DNA of 6,654 bases. It comes from Candidatus Nitrosotenuis sp. GTDB lineage: Archaea; Thermoproteota; Nitrososphaeria; Nitrososphaerales; Nitrosopumilaceae. The notes beneath the pieces are model-generated. The model searched no databases and was not told the DNA's origin. It saw only the letters and a list, made by a program, of their open reading frames with translations. The translations under genes were made by a program, and so were the position numbers. The stretch lies in NCBI GenBank assembly GCA_023252015.1, contig JAHEXS010000065.1, positions 1 through 6,654 of the forward strand, given 5' to 3'. Shown here in pieces: positions 4,523 through 6,654 of the stretch; within the stretch, counting starts at the first letter, position 1; each line of letters starts with the position of its first letter.

Positions 4523-6654
4523 ATGAAGTACAAGGCAACAGAGCAGATCCTAAAGATCATCAAAGACAAGAACCTGATTAGGAACTTTGGTGTAATTGCT
4601 CACGTAGACCATGGGAAAACAACCATGAGTGACAGCTTGCTTGGATATGCTGGAATCATTGCACCGTCTGCAGCAGGACGGGCACTTGCCTTGGACTCGA
4701 TGAAGCTTGAACAAGACAGACAAATGACAATCGTTCAGGCAAATGTTACTTTACTTTACGAAAAAGCAGGTCAGGAATATGTCATCAACATGATTGATAC
4801 TCCTGGACACATTGACTTTACAGGCAGAGTCACAAGAAGTCTCAGAGCAATCGATGGTGCAGTTGTAGTTTCTGATTCAGTAGAAGGAATCATGACTCAG
4901 ACTGAAACCGTAACAAGACAAGCGCTAGAAGAACGTGTAAGACCAGTTTTGTATATCAACAAAATCGATCGTCTCATAAAAGAACTAAGACTTACTCCAG
5001 ACAAAATGCAAGAATGGCTTGTAAATATCATTACTACTTTTAACGGATTAATCGACACGTACGCAGAACCTGAATACAAGGAAAAGTGGAAAGTATCTAT
5101 TCAGGATGGTAGCGTATCGTTTGGTTCTGCAAAGGACAGATGGGGCTTTAACATTGACATCATGAAGGAAAAAGGAATTTCATTTAAGGATATTTTCACT
5201 GCATATTCTGAAGGCGGAAGCGTCGAAGAACTTGCAAAAAAAGCACCACTTGCAGAAGCTGTTCTTGGAATGGTTGTAAAACATCATCCACCACCACATG
5301 TGGCACAAAAATATAGAATTCCAAAAATTTGGAAGGGTGATCTAGAATCTGATATTGGCAAAGCACTTTTGAATTGTGATGATGCTGGCCCAGCAGTAAT
5401 GATGATTGTAAACATGGCAATGGATCCTGCAGCGGGACCTGTTGCAATTGGAAGATTATTTGCTGGCACATTAAAGGACGGACAATCTGTAAATCTTATT
5501 GACACTAAACGCGAGGGAAAAATCCAGTCGGTCAACTTTTTCATGGGCAACCAAAGAGAAATGGTAGGAGAACTAGGCGCAGGAAACATTCCAGCTTTGC
5601 TTGGACTAACTGAGGCGCGAGCTGGCCAAACACTATCAACCGTAAAAGAAGTTGCATTATTTGAGGGAATCAAGTATGTTTCAGAGCCGGTAGTTCAGAT
5701 AGCAGTTGAGGCAAAGCATCCAAAGGACCTGCCAAAACTGGTTGAGGCATTGCGTAGAATTACTATTGAGGATCCAAACCTTGTTGTTAAAATCAATGAG
5801 GAAAGCGGAGAAACTGTCATCGCTGGAATGGGCGTACTTCACCTTGAAATTGCAGCATCATTAATTGCGGATGCTGGAGTACAAGTAGTGACATCACAGC
5901 CTTTGATCAATTATAGGGAAACCATACTGAGTGGAACTGATGCTGTCATGGCAAAATCTCCAAACCGACACAACAAGATTTTCATGAGAGTGGAACCCCT
6001 AGAGCCAGAAATTGCAGATATGATTAGAAGCGGTCAACTATCAGAGATGAAGGATAAAAAGGAAGTGGCCACAATATTGCGTTCAAAAGGCTGGGATTCT
6101 GACGTTTCAAAAAACATAATGAGATTTGATTCGCGTGGCAACGTAATGATTAACGGAACAAAAGGTGTCCAATTTATCCAAGAATCAAGTGACTCTATTC
6201 TGTCTGGATTTGAGGATGTGATGAAGGAAGGCCCGCTTGCAAAAGAACAGGTAAGAAACTGCAAATTTACATTTACTCACTTTGTACCTCACGAGGACAC
6301 TGCGCACAGAGGCCTGTCCCAGTTAGGTCCTGCATCAAGACGTGCATGCATGGGTGCAATGCTAAAATCTAGTCCTATCTTATTGGAACCGTTACTTGGA
6401 ATTGAAGTCAGGGTTCCACAGGACATGATTGGAAACGTTGCATCTGTTTTGTCTGGAAAGAGAGGCAAAGTCTTAGACATGCAGCAAAAAGGAATCACAA
6501 GTATTGTTACTGGAGAGGTTCCAGCATCTGAGACATTTGATTTGGCTGAAATCATGAGAGGGCAAACCGCAGGAAAGGCAATGTGGAATACACATTTCAA
6601 GGCATGGTCACCAATTCCAAAATCAATTCAGGCAACACTGATTGCAGACATTAG
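4523..6654 (+). CDS. fusA: Archaeal translation elongation factor 2 (aEF-2), 3' end cut by the window edge
   Basis: The GTPase that drives ribosomal translocation. 710 complete codons are present and the frame is open at the window edge. Archaeal EF-2 is about 730 residues, so roughly 20 are missing. G-domain motifs: G1 AHVDHGKT (26-33), switch-I RQMTI with T69 (G2), G3 DTPGH (92-96) and G4 NKID (146-149). Domain II begins near 285, domain III near 390 (VQIAVEAKHPKDLPKL), domain IV follows, and domain V is near 620 onward (LLEPLLGIEVRVPQD). The domain IV tip reads HEDTAHRGLSQLGPASRRA, and His595 in HRG is the residue converted to diphthamide in archaea and eukaryotes. The HEDxAHRG form and the RQMT switch-I resemble crenarchaeal rather than euryarchaeal EF-2. 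ATG 4523 starts the expected N-terminus (MKYKATEQILKII) and follows a TATA box. The gene is divergent from the CBS gene. Confidence 0.97.
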   Translation, partial: MKYKATEQILKIIKDKNLIRNFGVIAHVDHGKTTMSDSLLGYAGIIAPSAAGRALALDSMKLEQDRQMTIVQANVTLLYEKAGQEYVINMIDTPGHIDFTGRVTRSLRAIDGAVVVSDSVEGIMTQTETVTRQALEERVRPVLYINKIDRLIKELRLTPDKMQEWLVNIITTFNGLIDTYAEPEYKEKWKVSIQDGSVSFGSAKDRWGFNIDIMKEKGISFKDIFTAYSEGGSVEELAKKAPLAEAVLGMVVKHHPPPHVAQKYRIPKIWKGDLESDIGKALLNCDDAGPAVMMIVNMAMDPAAGPVAIGRLFAGTLKDGQSVNLIDTKREGKIQSVNFFMGNQREMVGELGAGNIPALLGLTEARAGQTLSTVKEVALFEGIKYVSEPVVQIAVEAKHPKDLPKLVEALRRITIEDPNLVVKINEESGETVIAGMGVLHLEIAASLIADAGVQVVTSQPLINYRETILSGTDAVMAKSPNRHNKIFMRVEPLEPEIADMIRSGQLSEMKDKKEVATILRSKGWDSDVSKNIMRFDSRGNVMINGTKGVQFIQESSDSILSGFEDVMKEGPLAKEQVRNCKFTFTHFVPHEDTAHRGLSQLGPASRRACMGAMLKSSPILLEPLLGIEVRVPQDMIGNVASVLSGKRGKVLDMQQKGITSIVTGEVPASETFDLAEIMRGQTAGKAMWNTHFKAWSPIPKSIQATLIADI

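Noticed and set aside
5196..5673. Overlapping minus-strand frames inside EF-2
   Set aside because: They are antisense to a strongly conserved EF-2 coding region with every motif intact, so they are shadows.
6302..6330. Possible loss of diphthamide in EF-2
   Set aside because: The AHRG motif with His595 is intact. The HEDxAHRG form is normal for crenarchaeal-type EF-2, so nothing suggests loss.

Overview
The window looks like chromosome from an ammonia-oxidizing archaeon of the Thaumarchaeota (Nitrososphaerota), most likely a Nitrosopumilus-like lineage. The evidence is an archaeal EF-2 with the crenarchaeal-type diphthamide loop (HEDxAHRG), an AT-rich composition, archaeal TATA boxes 25-28 nt upstream of several start codons with no Shine-Dalgarno site (leaderless mRNAs), GTG/TTG starts, and futalosine-pathway menaquinone genes. 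No tRNA, rRNA, mobile element or CRISPR array is visible.

Layout. (1) Plus strand, 36-767: a predicted secreted protein that is almost entirely charged helix or coiled coil. (2) Plus strand, 797-1918: MqnE, the radical SAM aminofutalosine synthase. (3) Minus strand, 4309 down to 1904, four co-oriented genes in transcription order: a four-CBS-motif protein, MqnD, a two-helix membrane protein, and an MTH1187-type (thiamine-binding-fold) protein whose 3' end overlaps the 3' end of mqnE by 15 nt. (4) A divergent intergenic region of about 213 nt with a 12-nt direct repeat and the EF-2 promoter. (5) Plus strand, 4523 to the window edge: elongation factor 2, lacking only its last few residues.

Function. 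MqnE and MqnD are an early and a late enzyme of the futalosine route from chorismate to 1,4-dihydroxy-6-naphthoate, the headgroup precursor of menaquinone. They lie in convergent blocks about 0.7 kb apart. The two small genes between them have no assigned role; their position makes a link to quinone or cofactor metabolism possible but unproven. The CBS protein could sense adenine nucleotides and sits between mqnD and the divergent EF-2 gene. The minus-strand genes have short gaps (34-50 nt), but three of them have their own well-placed TATA-like box, so they may be separate or overlapping transcription units rather than one strict operon.

I did not find a clearly new system. The best leads are the secreted helical protein, the two uncharacterised genes inside the mqn locus, and the divergent third CBS motif.
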